Source: Pseudomonas putida (GTDB taxonomy: Bacteria > Pseudomonadota > Gammaproteobacteria > Pseudomonadales > Pseudomonadaceae). Taken from it: 64,000 bases of DNA. Each line of letters opens with the position of its first letter. The first letter of the stretch is position 1. A program made the translations under genes and the position numbers. The DNA is taken from assembly GCF_025905425.1 (NCBI RefSeq), contig NZ_CP109603.1:1028001-1092000 (forward strand). The letters are read 5' to 3'. Of this stretch, positions 24,323 to 33,487 are shown in pieces. The notes under the pieces are model-generated. The model searched no databases, was not told the DNA's origin, and worked only from the letters and a program-made list of their open reading frames with translations.

Positions 24323-24745
24323 ATGTGGAGCAACGCCCAGTACCGCAAGCTGGTACGCGCGAGTGGTTTTTACGATTTGGCGGTCACCATCGGTTTTGTG
24401 ACGCCGTGGGGGTTCGCCTTGCTGCATGACTGGATGGCTGCGCTGCATGGCACGCTCGGTTTGGCAGGCCAGATCCCGGCGTTTGACCCGCTGCAGATGC
24501 TGATGGCCAACCTCATGGGGTCGATCGTGTGTGTCTGGGCATGGCTGAGGATCCGCGACCCGCAACAGCAGTTCGGGCGCTACGACGCGGCAGCGCGGGT
24601 GTTGTTCGCGTCGTGGCAGGTGTACGCGCTGGCCCAGGGGGCGTCCGGGTTGATCTGGGGCGTTCTGCTGCTTGAGGTGGTGTGGGCTGTGGCGCAATGG
24701 ATGCCGGTCAAGCAGCAGCGTGTAGCGGTTCCAGGCGCCTGCTGA
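24323..24745 (+). CDS. Small multi-pass membrane protein, function unknown
   Basis: A 140-residue protein with about four hydrophobic segments (approximately residues 15-35, 52-72, 88-108 and 112-128) and a basic C-terminal tail. The start is the ATG at 24323 preceded by AGAGG; an in-frame TTG two codons upstream is less likely. It is transcribed away from the TonB receptor operon and shares the upstream region that holds two TATATAGCG motifs. A REP hairpin follows its stop. I do not recognise the family. Confidence 0.7.
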   Translation: MWSNAQYRKLVRASGFYDLAVTIGFVTPWGFALLHDWMAALHGTLGLAGQIPAFDPLQMLMANLMGSIVCVWAWLRIRDPQQQFGRYDAAARVLFASWQVYALAQGASGLIWGVLLLEVVWAVAQWMPVKQQRVAVPGAC

Positions 24746-24761
24746 CTCGGTGGTAACCCTG

Positions 24762-24787
24762 GTGGGAGCGGGCAAGCCCGCTCCTAC
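24762..24787. repeat. REP hairpin
   Basis: A short symmetric REP (GTGGGAGCGGGCAAGCCCGC, then TCCTAC) whose core GAGCGGGC/GCCCGCTC folds into an 8-bp stem with a two-base AA loop. It is 17 bp past the small membrane protein gene, where it may also slow transcription or protect the mRNA 3' end. Confidence 0.75.
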
Positions 24788-24811
24788 AAGGCCAGTAGCG
24801 CGCTTGCATCT

Positions 24812-25081
24812 TTAGTGGGTCATGCCCAGTTCGGCATCATCCATCAGCGCCTTGGCCAAAGCGCTCAGGTAGTGCGAGGCCCAGATCAACTGCGGGTTAT
24901 CGTCCATCAGGCCGGCGATGGTCAGGTCGCGCACGCAGCCCATCAGCTCAGAGGCCTGATCACGGGCGTCTTGGCAAGGGATGCCGGGCTCGATGCAGAA
25001 CAGCGGTTGGGTCTTCTTTTCACCTTGGTAGAACTTGGTCTTGCCGACAGTGGTTTGGGCTTTTGCGGTGTCTGTGGTCAT
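24812..25081 (-). CDS. Small DUF3077-like protein of Pseudomonas
   Basis: An 89-residue protein with the pattern of the Pseudomonas DUF3077 family: FYQGEKKTQPLFCIEPGIPC followed by DARDQASELMGCVRDLTIAG and a helical C-terminus with LSALAKALMDDAE. The family has no established function. The frame is open further upstream through a REP, but the ATG at 25081 with an AGGGAGATGG site upstream is the clear start. It follows another small Pseudomonas-specific gene on the same strand, separated by an inverted REP pair. Confidence 0.75.
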   Translation of the reverse strand: MTTDTAKAQTTVGKTKFYQGEKKTQPLFCIEPGIPCQDARDQASELMGCVRDLTIAGLMDDNPQLIWASHYLSALAKALMDDAELGMTH

Positions 25082-25117
25082 TGTTCCATCTCCCTGAAGG
25101 TTCACTGCCTGGCCGAG

Positions 25118-25210
25118 CCTCTTCGCGGGGCAAGCCCGCTCCCACAGGTAACAACACCAGCTTTGAAACCTGTAGTGATCCTGTGGGAGCGGGCTTGCCC
25201 CGCGAAGAGG
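25118..25210. repeat. Inverted REP pair
   Basis: 25118-25147 (CCTCTTCGCGGGGCAAGCCC, then GCTCCCACAG) and 25181-25210 are perfect 30-bp inverted copies with a 33-bp spacer. This is the standard paired REP arrangement. It lies between two small same-strand genes. The right copy contains the uninterrupted sequence TGTGGGAGCGGGCT that the insertion sequence at 5962-7204 appears to target. Confidence 0.9.
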
Positions 25211-25238
25211 CCTGCCCAGGCAACGCATCACTTGTGCT

Positions 25239-25484
25239 TTAGTGTTGGGTTCGCGGCTGCTGCGCCGGTATCTGCACTTGGATCAAAGCCGACTCAAGCA
25301 GCACACGCAGTGCCTCCAGCTCATGCATCGTCGCCATCATCAGGATCGCCACGGTTGACTTGGGCTGCAGAAGAATCGCCTGATGAGCCACGGTCTGCGC
25401 GCACAGGGCATAGTCCGCAGCCTGGATGATTGTGTCTTCGAGGGAATGGTGGTTGTGGGGTGGATCGGGGACAACCTTCAACAT
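25239..25484 (-). CDS. Small DUF6124-like Pseudomonas protein
   Basis: An 81-residue protein that looks like the short Pseudomonas family annotated DUF6124: an N-terminal proline-rich start (MLKVVPDPP), then SLEDTIIQAADYALCA, then a hydrophobic-helical stretch with ILMMATMHELEALRVLLESAL. No function is established. The ATG at 25484 is preceded by GGAAG. It lies just upstream of the DUF3077-like gene on the same strand. These two families often sit together in pseudomonads, which suggests a joint, unknown role. Confidence 0.7.
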   Translation of the reverse strand: MLKVVPDPPHNHHSLEDTIIQAADYALCAQTVAHQAILLQPKSTVAILMMATMHELEALRVLLESALIQVQIPAQQPRTQH

Positions 25485-25839
25485 GATGATTCTTCCGTTA
25501 ACGATGCCGCCACCTGCCTGCTGTCAAACAGTAGGGTGGCAGCTGTACGTGGGTTGACAGACCGGCGGAAAAATCGCAAAAGTTCCGGCGCACGCAAGCG
25601 TGCCCGCACGTACAGCCGCCATAGAAGCGGACCGCATGCAATTTTTAACCGTCACAGCCTGTCAAAGCTGTGTCGTTGATGTGCAACGACAGGCCGAGAC
25701 TAGAGCCGTACCCGAGGGGCCGCAACGGAAAAAAGGCGGCAGGAGTATGTTTGGGAAATGCCCTACAAGGAAGGGGTTTAATCTGATTTTTCATCGTCTC
25801 TGGCGGCACCATTTTGCTTAAAGCGAGCCGCCCCGAAAC
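25485..25839. other. Intergenic region without a recognisable gene
   Basis: 355 bp between the DUF6124-like gene and the end of the yej operon; both neighbours are on the - strand. Apart from a short perfect hairpin (GCACGCAAGCGTGC at 25589-25602), I see nothing structured. It probably holds the promoter of the small gene pair and the 3' region of yejF. Confidence 0.5.
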
Positions 25840-27450
25840 CTAGCCCGCAGTCTTAACTTCCAAAAACGCTGCCTCCAACAACTGCCGCGTATACGCATGC
25901 TGCGGCGCATGGAAGATCGCCTGTGCATCCCCTTGCTCCACCACTTGCCCCTGCTTGATCACCATCAACTGATGGCTCAGCGCCTTGACCACCGCCAGGT
26001 CATGGCTGATGAACAGGTAGGTCAGGTTGTACTTCTGCTGCAAGCTGCGCAGTAACTCCACCACCTGCCGCTGCACCGTGCGGTCCAGCGCCGAGGTCGG
26101 CTCATCCAGCAGAATCAACGCCGGCTTCAACACCAATGCCCGCGCAATCGCAATGCGCTGCCGCTGCCCGCCAGAGAACTCATGCGGGTACCGGTGCCGT
26201 GTTCGCGGGTCCAGCCCCACTTCCTCCAGTGCGGCAATGATCGCCGCTTCCTGTTCTTCAGCCGTACCCATTCGGTGAATCCGCAACCCTTCACCCACGA
26301 TATCCGCCACGCACATGCGCGGGCTCAGGCTGCCAAACGGGTCCTGGAACACCACCTGCATCTCTCGCCGCAGCGGGCGCACTTGCTGCTGGTTCAGCCC
26401 TTCGAGGTTCTGGCCATGAAAGCGAATACCGCCCTGGCTTGAAATCAACCGCAAGATGGCCAGCCCAAGCGTCGACTTACCCGAGCCACTCTCGCCGACA
26501 ATCCCCAGCGTCTGCCCCTGGGGCAAGCTGAAGTTGATGCCGTCCACCGCCTTCACATGGTCAACCGTGCGCCGCAAGAAGCCTTTCTTGATCGGGAACC
26601 AGACCTTGAGGTCATCCACCTCCAGCAGCGGAGCGCCGACCGGGTTGTGGGCAGGCTGGCCGCTGGGTTCGGCATTGATCAACATTTGCGTGTAGTGATG
26701 CTGCGGCGCACTGAACAGGGTTGCGCATTCCGCCTGCTCGACAATCTGCCCGCGCTGCATCACGCACACGCGGTGGGCAATGCGCCGCACCAGGTTCAGG
26801 TCATGGCTGATCAACAGCAGCGCCATCCCCAGGCGCGCCTGCAGCTCTTTGAGCAGGTCGAGAATCTTCAACTGCACGGTCACGTCGAGCGCCGTGGTGG
26901 GTTCATCGGCAATCAGCAGCTCTGGCTCGTTGGCCAGGGCCATGGCAATCATCACTCGCTGGCGTTGCCCGCCAGACAACTCATGGGGCAAGGCCTTGAG
27001 GCGTTTGCGGGGTTCGGGAATGCCGACCAGTTCCAGCAGTTCCAGGGTCCGTGCGGTGGCTTCCTTGCCGGTCAAGCCTTTGTGCAACAGCAGGATTTCG
27101 TTGATCTGTTTCTCGATAGAGTGCAGCGGGTTCAGCGAGGTCATCGGCTCCTGGAAGATCATCGCAATGCGGTTGCCACGGATATGCCGCAGGGTCTTCT
27201 CGTTCTGCAGCAGCAGGTCCTTGCCCTCGTAGCGGATGCTGCCGCTGGGGTGGCGGGCGAGGGGGTAGGGCAGCAGGCGCAGGATCGAGTGGGCGGTCAC
27301 CGACTTGCCCGAGCCGCTCTCGCCGACCAGGGCCAGGGTCTCGCCCTTGCGAATGTCGAAGCTGATGCCATCGACCACACGGTTGACCTGCTCACCGGTG
27401 ACGAACTCCACCGAAAGATCACGCACTTCGATCAGGTTGTGTTCGCTCAT
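25840..27450 (-). CDS. yejF: YejF-like dual ATPase of a peptide ABC transporter
   Basis: A 536-residue protein with two complete ABC domains in tandem (about 5-260 and 280-530). Each has Walker A GESGSGKS and a signature (LSGGQRQRVMIAMAL in the first, FSGGQRQRIAIARAL in the second), with Walker B LLIADEPT and LILLDEPT. This fusion is typical of YejF, which energises the YejABEF oligopeptide/microcin C-type importer. AAGGAAATG precedes the ATG at 27450. The yejE stop is one base upstream, so the genes are tightly coupled. It is the last gene of the operon. Confidence 0.92.
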   Translation of the reverse strand: MSEHNLIEVRDLSVEFVTGEQVNRVVDGISFDIRKGETLALVGESGSGKSVTAHSILRLLPYPLARHPSGSIRYEGKDLLLQNEKTLRHIRGNRIAMIFQEPMTSLNPLHSIEKQINEILLLHKGLTGKEATARTLELLELVGIPEPRKRLKALPHELSGGQRQRVMIAMALANEPELLIADEPTTALDVTVQLKILDLLKELQARLGMALLLISHDLNLVRRIAHRVCVMQRGQIVEQAECATLFSAPQHHYTQMLINAEPSGQPAHNPVGAPLLEVDDLKVWFPIKKGFLRRTVDHVKAVDGINFSLPQGQTLGIVGESGSGKSTLGLAILRLISSQGGIRFHGQNLEGLNQQQVRPLRREMQVVFQDPFGSLSPRMCVADIVGEGLRIHRMGTAEEQEAAIIAALEEVGLDPRTRHRYPHEFSGGQRQRIAIARALVLKPALILLDEPTSALDRTVQRQVVELLRSLQQKYNLTYLFISHDLAVVKALSHQLMVIKQGQVVEQGDAQAIFHAPQHAYTRQLLEAAFLEVKTAG

Positions 27451-27451
27451 G

Positions 27452-28471
27452 TCATTTCCTTGGGTCGAAGGCATCGCGGGCGGATTCACCGATGAACACC
27501 AGCAAGCTCAGCATTACTGCTAGCACGGCGAAAGCGCTGATGCCGAGCCATGGCGCCTGCAGGTTGGACTTGCCCTGGGCGACCAGCTCGCCCAGCGACG
27601 GCGAGCCGGCAGGCAGGCCGAAGCCGAGAAAGTCCAGGGCGGTCAGCGTGCCGATGGCGCCGGTGAGGATGAACGGCATGAAGGTCATGGTCGAGATCAT
27701 GGCGTTAGGCAGGATGTGCCGGTACATGATCGCGCCGTTGCGCATCCCCAAGGCCCGCGCAGCGCGCACGTATTCCAGGTTGCGGCCACGCAGGAACTCG
27801 GCGCGCACCACGTCCACCAGGCTCATCCACGAGAACAGCAGCATGATCCCCAGCAACCACCAGAAGTTGGGCTGCACGAAGCTTGCGAGGATGATCAGCA
27901 GGTACAGCACCGGCAGGCCCGACCAGATCTCCAGAAAGCGCTGGCCGGCCAGGTCTACCCAGCCGCCATAAAAGCCCTGCAAGGCACCGGCAATGACGCC
28001 GACGATGGAGCTGAGGATGGTCAGCGTCAGCGCGAACAGCACCGACACGCGGAAGCCGTAGATCACCCGCGCCATCACGTCGCGGCCCTGGTCGTCGGTG
28101 CCCAGCCAATTGTCCGCCGAGGGCGGGGCAGGCGCCGGGACCTTGAGGTCGTAGTTGATGCTCTGGTAGCTGAAGGGGATCGGCGCCCACAGCACGAAGC
28201 TGTCTTTCTTGGCCAGCAGCTCGCGGATGTACGGGCTCTTGTAGTTGGCCTCCAGCGGGAACTCGCCGCCAAAGGTCGTTTCTGGGTAGCGCTTGAACGC
28301 GGGGAAGTACCACTCGCCGTCGTAACGCACGGCGATCGGTTTGTCGTTGGCGATCAGCTCGGCGCCCAGGCTCAGGCCGAACAGGATGAGGAACAGCCAC
28401 AACGACCACCACCCTCGGCGGTTGGCCTTGAAGCGCTCGAAGCGCCGGCGGTTGAGAGGGGACAAGGCCAT
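27452..28471 (-). CDS. yejE: YejE-like inner-membrane permease
   Basis: A 339-residue permease of the oligopeptide/dipeptide type. It has an N-terminal helix (about 22-42), a periplasmic loop containing the YejE-type ETTFGGEFPLEANY stretch, and five further helices. The cytoplasmic coupling motif EFLRGRNLEYVRAARALGM, followed by the HILPNAM pattern, contacts the ATPase. The ATG at 28471 follows the yejB stop by one base. Confidence 0.92.
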   Translation of the reverse strand: MALSPLNRRRFERFKANRRGWWSLWLFLILFGLSLGAELIANDKPIAVRYDGEWYFPAFKRYPETTFGGEFPLEANYKSPYIRELLAKKDSFVLWAPIPFSYQSINYDLKVPAPAPPSADNWLGTDDQGRDVMARVIYGFRVSVLFALTLTILSSIVGVIAGALQGFYGGWVDLAGQRFLEIWSGLPVLYLLIILASFVQPNFWWLLGIMLLFSWMSLVDVVRAEFLRGRNLEYVRAARALGMRNGAIMYRHILPNAMISTMTFMPFILTGAIGTLTALDFLGFGLPAGSPSLGELVAQGKSNLQAPWLGISAFAVLAVMLSLLVFIGESARDAFDPRK

Positions 28472-28472
28472 G

Positions 28473-29546
28473 TCAAAGCTCCCGGCTGGCGAAGTCGATG
28501 CGTGGATCGACCAAGGTGTAAGTCAGGTCGCCGATCAGCTTCACCACCAGCCCCAGCAGGGTGAAGATGAACAGGGTGCCGAAGACCACCGGGTAGTCGC
28601 GGTTGATCGCCGCCTCGAAGCTCATCAGGCCCAGGCCGTCGAGCGAGAAAATGACCTCGATCAGCAGCGAGCCTGTGAAGAAGATGCCGATGAAGGCCGA
28701 AGGGAAACCGGCGATCACCAGCAGCATGGCGTTACGGAACACATGCCCGTACAGCACCCGCGAGCGGCTCAGGCCTTTGGCCTTGGCGGTGACCACGTAC
28801 TGCTTGTTGATCTCGTCGAGGAAGCTGTTTTTGGTCAGCAGGGTCATGGTGGCGAAGTTGCCGATGACCAGCGCGGTGATCGGCAACACCAGGTGCCAGA
28901 AGTAGTCCAGCACCTTGCCGGTGGTAGACAGTTCGTCGAAATTGTTCGAGGTCAGCCCGCGTAGCGGGAACCAGTCGAAGTAGCTGCCGCCAGCGAACAG
29001 CACGATCAGCAGGATGGCGAACAGGAACGCCGGGATGGCGTAGCCGACGATGATCGCCGAGCTGGTCCAGACATCGAAATGGCTGCCGTGGCGCACGGCC
29101 TTGGCGATCCCCAGGGGGATCGACACCAGGTACATGATCAGTGTGCTCCACAACCCTAGCGAGATTGAAACCGGCATCTTCTCGATGATCAGGTCGATGA
29201 CCTTGGCATCGCGGAAGAAGCTGTCGCCAAAGTCCAGTTGGGCGTAGTTCTTGACCATGATCCACAGGCGTTCGGGCGGCGATTTGTCGAAGCCGTACAT
29301 GCGCTCGATCTCGGCGATCAGTGCCGGGTCCAGGCCTTGGGCGCCGCGGTAGCTGGAACCGGCCACCGAGACTTCGGCGCCGCCGCCGGCGATGCGGCTG
29401 GTGGCGCCTTCAAAGCCTTCGAGCTTGGCGATCATCTGCTCGACCGGGCCGCCGGGCGCGGCCTGGACGATGATGAAGTTGATGATCAGGATGCCGAACA
29501 GGGTCGGGATGATCAGCAGCAGGCGGCGCAGGATATAGGCCAGCAT
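28473..29546 (-). CDS. yejB: YejB-like inner-membrane permease
   Basis: A 357-residue permease. It starts [20 protein letters not shown], the usual first helix of DppB/OppB-type proteins. A YejB-specific insert follows (about 45-100), then five helices and the coupling sequence [20 protein letters not shown]. The frame extends nine codons upstream, but the ATG at 29546, one base after the stop of the binding-protein gene, gives the family-standard N-terminus. It pairs with YejE. Confidence 0.92.
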   Translation of the reverse strand: MLAYILRRLLLIIPTLFGILIINFIIVQAAPGGPVEQMIAKLEGFEGATSRIAGGGAEVSVAGSSYRGAQGLDPALIAEIERMYGFDKSPPERLWIMVKNYAQLDFGDSFFRDAKVIDLIIEKMPVSISLGLWSTLIMYLVSIPLGIAKAVRHGSHFDVWTSSAIIVGYAIPAFLFAILLIVLFAGGSYFDWFPLRGLTSNNFDELSTTGKVLDYFWHLVLPITALVIGNFATMTLLTKNSFLDEINKQYVVTAKAKGLSRSRVLYGHVFRNAMLLVIAGFPSAFIGIFFTGSLLIEVIFSLDGLGLMSFEAAINRDYPVVFGTLFIFTLLGLVVKLIGDLTYTLVDPRIDFASREL

Positions 29547-29547
29547 C

Positions 29548-31383
29548 TCAGTTGGCCTCGCCCACGGTGACATCGGTTACGGCCGGGGTCACGCCGGGCT
29601 TGATCCACCAGGTGTCGATGCCGATGTCGTACTTGGGCGAGACTTTCGGGTGGCCGATGTGGTTCCAGTAGGCCACGCGCCAGGTCTTGATGTGCCAGTT
29701 GGGGATCACGTAGTAGCCCCACAGCAGTACGCGGTCGAGCGCGCGCGCGTGGTTGATCAGGCTCTGGCGTGATTCGGCATTGATCAGCTGTTCCACCAAC
29801 TGGTCGATGGCCGGGTCGCGCAGGCCGATGAAGTTGCGGCTGCCAGGGTTGTCGGCGGCGGCGCTGGACCAGAACTCGCGCTGCTCGTTGCCCGGCGAGT
29901 TGGACTGCGGGTAACCCCCGACGATCATGTCGTAGTCGCGCGAGCGCAGGCGCGTGATGTATTGCGAAACGTCGACCCGGCGGATGTTCAGGTCAATCCC
30001 TAAGTCGGCAAGGTTGCGCTTGAACGGCAGCAGGATGCGTTCGAACTCGGTCTGGGCCAGCAGAAACTCGATGGACACCGGTTTGCCCTGGGCGTCGACC
30101 ATCTTGTCGTCGACGATTTTCCAGCCGGCTTCCTGCAGCAGCTTGTAGGCTTGGCGCTGCTGTTCGCGGATCATACCGCTGGCGTCGGTCACCGGGTTAT
30201 GGAAGGCCTCGCTATAGACCTGCTCGGGCACTTTGCCGCGCAGCGGTTCGAGTATTTTCAACTCGTCAGGGGAGGGCACGCCCCTGGCGGCCATGTCGGA
30301 GTTTTCGAAGTAGCTGCCGGTGCGGGTGTAGGCGCCGTTGAACAACTGCTTGTTGGTCCACTCGAAGTCCAGCAGCAGGCTCAGCGCCTGTCGCACACGG
30401 ATGTCCTGGAACACTGGTTTGCGCAGGTTGAATATGAAGCCCTGCATGCCGGTGGGGTTGCCGTTGGGCAGCTCTTCCTTGATCAGGCGGCCATCGCGGA
30501 CCGCCGGGACGTTGTAGGCGGTGGCCCAGTTTTTTGCACTGACCTCAAGCGCATAGTCGAACGCCCCGGCCTTCAATGCCTCTAGCGCTACGGCCGTGTC
30601 GCGGTAAGAGTCGAAGGTCATGGCATCGAAGTTGAACTGGCCGCGGTTGATCGGCAGGTCCTTGGCCCAGTAGTCCTTGACCCGCTCGTAGCGGATGGTC
30701 CGCCCAGCCTTGACCTCGTCAACCTTGTACGGGCCGCTGCCCAGGGGGATTTCCAGGTTGCCACGGTTGAACTCACGGCCTTCGTACCAGTGCTTGGGCA
30801 GTACCGGCAGCTGGCCCAGAATCAGCGGCAGCTCGCGGTTGTTCTGGTGCTTGAACTTGAACAGCACCCGCAGCGGGTCTTCGGCCACCACTTCGGCGAC
30901 GTCGGCGTAGTACTGGCGGTACAGCGGCGCACCGTCCTTGATCAGGGCATTGAAGGTGAACACGACATCGTCGGCGCGCATCGGGTGGCCGTCATGGAAG
31001 CGGGCCTCGGGGCGCAGGTAGAAGCGCACCCAACTGTTGTCCGGGGCCTTTTCGATCTTGCCGGCGACCAGGCCGTATTCGGTGAACGGCTCGTCCTGGC
31101 TCTGACGCATCAGGGTGTCGTAGATGATGCTGATGTTCTCGGCCGCCACGCCCTTGTTGATGAACGGGTTGAGGCTGTCGAAGCCACCGAAGCTGGACTG
31201 GCGGAAGGTGCCGCCCTTGGGCGCGTCGGGGTTGACGTAGTCGAAATGCTTGAAGTTGGCGGGGTATTTTGGCGCCTCGTCGTAGAGCGTCAGCGCGTGT
31301 TGCGGCGCGGCCAGGGCCGGAAGGCTCAGGCAGGCCAGCAGCAGGCTGCCAGCCAGCTGGCGCAGGCGGTGCGTTGGCATCAT
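29548..31383 (-). CDS. yejA: Peptide ABC transporter binding protein (YejA-like), first-copy paralogue nearest yejB
   Basis: A 611-residue periplasmic protein of the SBP_bac_5 family. It has a signal peptide ([16 protein letters not shown]) and the conserved N-terminus [20 protein letters not shown], with [35 protein letters not shown] and [14 protein letters not shown] motifs. The ATG at 31383 overlaps the stop of the upstream paralogue by 4 bp and has GGAGA upstream; a second ATG follows immediately. It delivers oligopeptides to YejBEF. The tandem neighbour 31380-33209 is clearly homologous. Confidence 0.9.
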   Translation of the reverse strand: MMPTHRLRQLAGSLLLACLSLPALAAPQHALTLYDEAPKYPANFKHFDYVNPDAPKGGTFRQSSFGGFDSLNPFINKGVAAENISIIYDTLMRQSQDEPFTEYGLVAGKIEKAPDNSWVRFYLRPEARFHDGHPMRADDVVFTFNALIKDGAPLYRQYYADVAEVVAEDPLRVLFKFKHQNNRELPLILGQLPVLPKHWYEGREFNRGNLEIPLGSGPYKVDEVKAGRTIRYERVKDYWAKDLPINRGQFNFDAMTFDSYRDTAVALEALKAGAFDYALEVSAKNWATAYNVPAVRDGRLIKEELPNGNPTGMQGFIFNLRKPVFQDIRVRQALSLLLDFEWTNKQLFNGAYTRTGSYFENSDMAARGVPSPDELKILEPLRGKVPEQVYSEAFHNPVTDASGMIREQQRQAYKLLQEAGWKIVDDKMVDAQGKPVSIEFLLAQTEFERILLPFKRNLADLGIDLNIRRVDVSQYITRLRSRDYDMIVGGYPQSNSPGNEQREFWSSAAADNPGSRNFIGLRDPAIDQLVEQLINAESRQSLINHARALDRVLLWGYYVIPNWHIKTWRVAYWNHIGHPKVSPKYDIGIDTWWIKPGVTPAVTDVTVGEAN

Positions 31384-33209
31384 TTGGCTTTCTCCGAAGT
31401 CTTGATCCACCAGCTGTTCAGCCCGAGGGTGTAGGGCGGCGTGGTGACAAAGGCGAACCGATTGCGGTAGGCCAGGCGGTGATTGTCGAGATACCAATTG
31501 GGGATCATGTAGTACTGCCATGAGAGCACGCGGTCCAGGGCGCGGGCGGCGGCGACCTGGTCGTCGCGGGTGCGCGCGGCGAGCAAGGTGTCGAGCAGGT
31601 GGTCGACCACCGGGTCCTTGACCCCAGCATAGTTCTTGCTGCCCTTGGTCGCGGCCTGGCTTGAGTGAAAGTACAGCCACTGTTCAAGGCCGGGGCTCAA
31701 GGTCTGGTTCAGGGTCATCAGAATCATGTCGAAATCGAACTGGTCCAGGCGTTGTTTGTACTGGGCGCGGTCCACAGTGCGCAAGCGTGCATCGATGCCG
31801 ATACTGGACAGATTTTCGACATAAGGTTGCAGGATGCGTTCAAGGTTGGGGTTTACCAGCAGCAGCTCCAGGCGCAGCTGCTGGCCTTTGCTGTCCACCA
31901 GGCGCTGGCCGTTGAGCTTCCAGCCAGCTTCGGCGAGCAGGCCCAGGGCCTGACGCAGGGTCTGGCGGTTGATGCCACGGCCTTCGGTCTGGCTGACCTT
32001 GTAGGGTTCGCTGAACAGTTTTTCCGGCAGTTGGTCACGGAACGGCGCCAGCAACAGCCACTCCTTGCCGGTGGGCAAGCCGTTGGCCGCAAATTCGCTG
32101 TTGGGGTAATAGCTGGTCGAGCGGCGGTAGGCGCTGCTGAACAGGGCGCGGTTGGTCCACTCGAAGTCGAGCATCAGGCCCAGTGCCTGGCGCACCCGAG
32201 GGTCGCTGAACGAGGCCCTGCGGCTGTTCATGAACAGGCCTTGGGTCTGGGTCGGAATGCGGTGCGGGATTTGTGCCTTGATCACCTCACCACGGCGCAC
32301 CGCCGGGAAGTTGTAGCCATTGGCCCAGTTCTTGGCCTGGTGTTCGATATAAATATCGAACTCGCCGGCCTTGAACGCTTCGAACGCCACGGTGGCGTCC
32401 CGGTAGAACTCGTATTCGACCCGCTTGAAGTTGTACTTGCCACGGTTGACGGCAAGGTCCTTGCCCCAGTAGTTCTTCACCCGCTCGAACACCAGGCGCC
32501 GTCCGGGCTGTACCTGGGTGATGCGGTAGGGGCCGCTGCCCAATGGCGGCTCGAAGGTGGTGGCCTTGAAGTCGCGGCCTTGCCAGTAGTGCTTGGGCAG
32601 CACCGGCATTTCGCCCAGGCGCAGGATCAGCAGTGGGTTGCCGGCGCGCTTGAAGACGAAGCGGATGCGCAGGGGGCCGAGGATGTCCACCCGCTGCACT
32701 TCCTGCAGGTTGGTGCGGTAGATGGGGTGGCCATCCTTGAGCAGCGTGCGGTAGGAAAAGGCCACGTCCGCCGAGGTGATCGGGCGGCCGTCGTGGAAGC
32801 GTGCTTGTGGGCGCAGGTTGAACACCACCCAGCTGCGGTCCTCGCTGTACTCCACCGAGCGCGCGATCAGGCCGTAGCTTGAGGTCGGCTCATCGCCGGA
32901 GGGGTCGTACTGCCCCGTGCCGATCATCAGCGGCTCGTTCAGCTCGCTGATGCCGTATTGCTGGAAGTTTGGCGTGGTGATCGGGCTCGAACCCTTGAAG
33001 GTGTAAGGGTTGAGCGTGTCGAAGGTACCGAATGCCATGGCCCGCAAGGTGCCGCCTTTGGGCGCTCGCGGGTTGACCCAGTCGAAGTGGGTGAATGTGG
33101 CTGGGTACTTGAGCGTGCCGAACTGCGCGTATCCGTGGCTTTCGCTCACCATCGCGACGGCGGGAAAGCTCAAGGCCAGGCTGATTGACAGCAGGAGGGG
33201 ACGTATCAA
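31380..33209 (-). CDS. Second YejA-like peptide-binding protein (tandem paralogue)
   Basis: A 609-residue SBP_bac_5 protein with a signal peptide (LLLSISLALSFPAVA) and the same landmark motifs as its neighbour: THFDWVNPRAPKGGTLRAMA, VVFNLRPQARFHDGRPITS, PLGSGPYRITQVQPGR and GLMLDFEWTNRALF. The only start that preserves the signal peptide is a TTG at 33209; no ATG was found upstream in frame, so the exact start is less sure. It heads the yej operon. Two binding proteins feeding one permease suggest a widened substrate range. Confidence 0.87.
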   Translation of the reverse strand: MIRPLLLSISLALSFPAVAMVSESHGYAQFGTLKYPATFTHFDWVNPRAPKGGTLRAMAFGTFDTLNPYTFKGSSPITTPNFQQYGISELNEPLMIGTGQYDPSGDEPTSSYGLIARSVEYSEDRSWVVFNLRPQARFHDGRPITSADVAFSYRTLLKDGHPIYRTNLQEVQRVDILGPLRIRFVFKRAGNPLLILRLGEMPVLPKHYWQGRDFKATTFEPPLGSGPYRITQVQPGRRLVFERVKNYWGKDLAVNRGKYNFKRVEYEFYRDATVAFEAFKAGEFDIYIEHQAKNWANGYNFPAVRRGEVIKAQIPHRIPTQTQGLFMNSRRASFSDPRVRQALGLMLDFEWTNRALFSSAYRRSTSYYPNSEFAANGLPTGKEWLLLAPFRDQLPEKLFSEPYKVSQTEGRGINRQTLRQALGLLAEAGWKLNGQRLVDSKGQQLRLELLLVNPNLERILQPYVENLSSIGIDARLRTVDRAQYKQRLDQFDFDMILMTLNQTLSPGLEQWLYFHSSQAATKGSKNYAGVKDPVVDHLLDTLLAARTRDDQVAAARALDRVLSWQYYMIPNWYLDNHRLAYRNRFAFVTTPPYTLGLNSWWIKTSEKAK

Positions 33210-33355
33210 GTCGAGATCCGATCCAGAGGCGTTGGGCTTTGATCGGGTACAGTAACAGCTTGCTGGGGTTGGAAAAAGAGAGGTTATGACGGCGGTAATG
33301 GCGGGAAAGCCCGGTGCGGGGGATCGCGGGTGATGCTGCGCTTGTGGGAGCGGTT

Positions 33356-33459
33356 GTGGGAGCGGCCTTGCGTCGCGAGAGGGCCGCTAAGCGGCCCCAG
33401 CAATTGCTGAAATTCTGGGGCCGCGCTGCGGCCCTTTCGCGACGCAAGGCCGCTCCCAC
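33356..33459. repeat. Long inverted extragenic palindrome (REP variant)
   Basis: 32-bp arms 33356-33387 and 33428-33459 are inverted with one mismatch and about 40 bp between them. The arms read GTGGGAGCGGCCTTGCGTCG, differing from the standard REP core by GGCCTTGCGTC in place of GGGCTTGCCC. A smaller GGCCGCTAAGCGGCC hairpin lies within. It separates the divergent 5' end of the yej operon from the 3' end of mltD. Confidence 0.8.
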
Positions 33460-33487
33460 AGCTGGCCCCACAAGGCTGCGTTTTACA

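Noticed and set aside
25118..25210. CRISPR-like repeat
   Set aside because: There are only two copies, inverted and perfectly palindromic; this is a REP pair. No regularly spaced direct repeats occur anywhere in the window.
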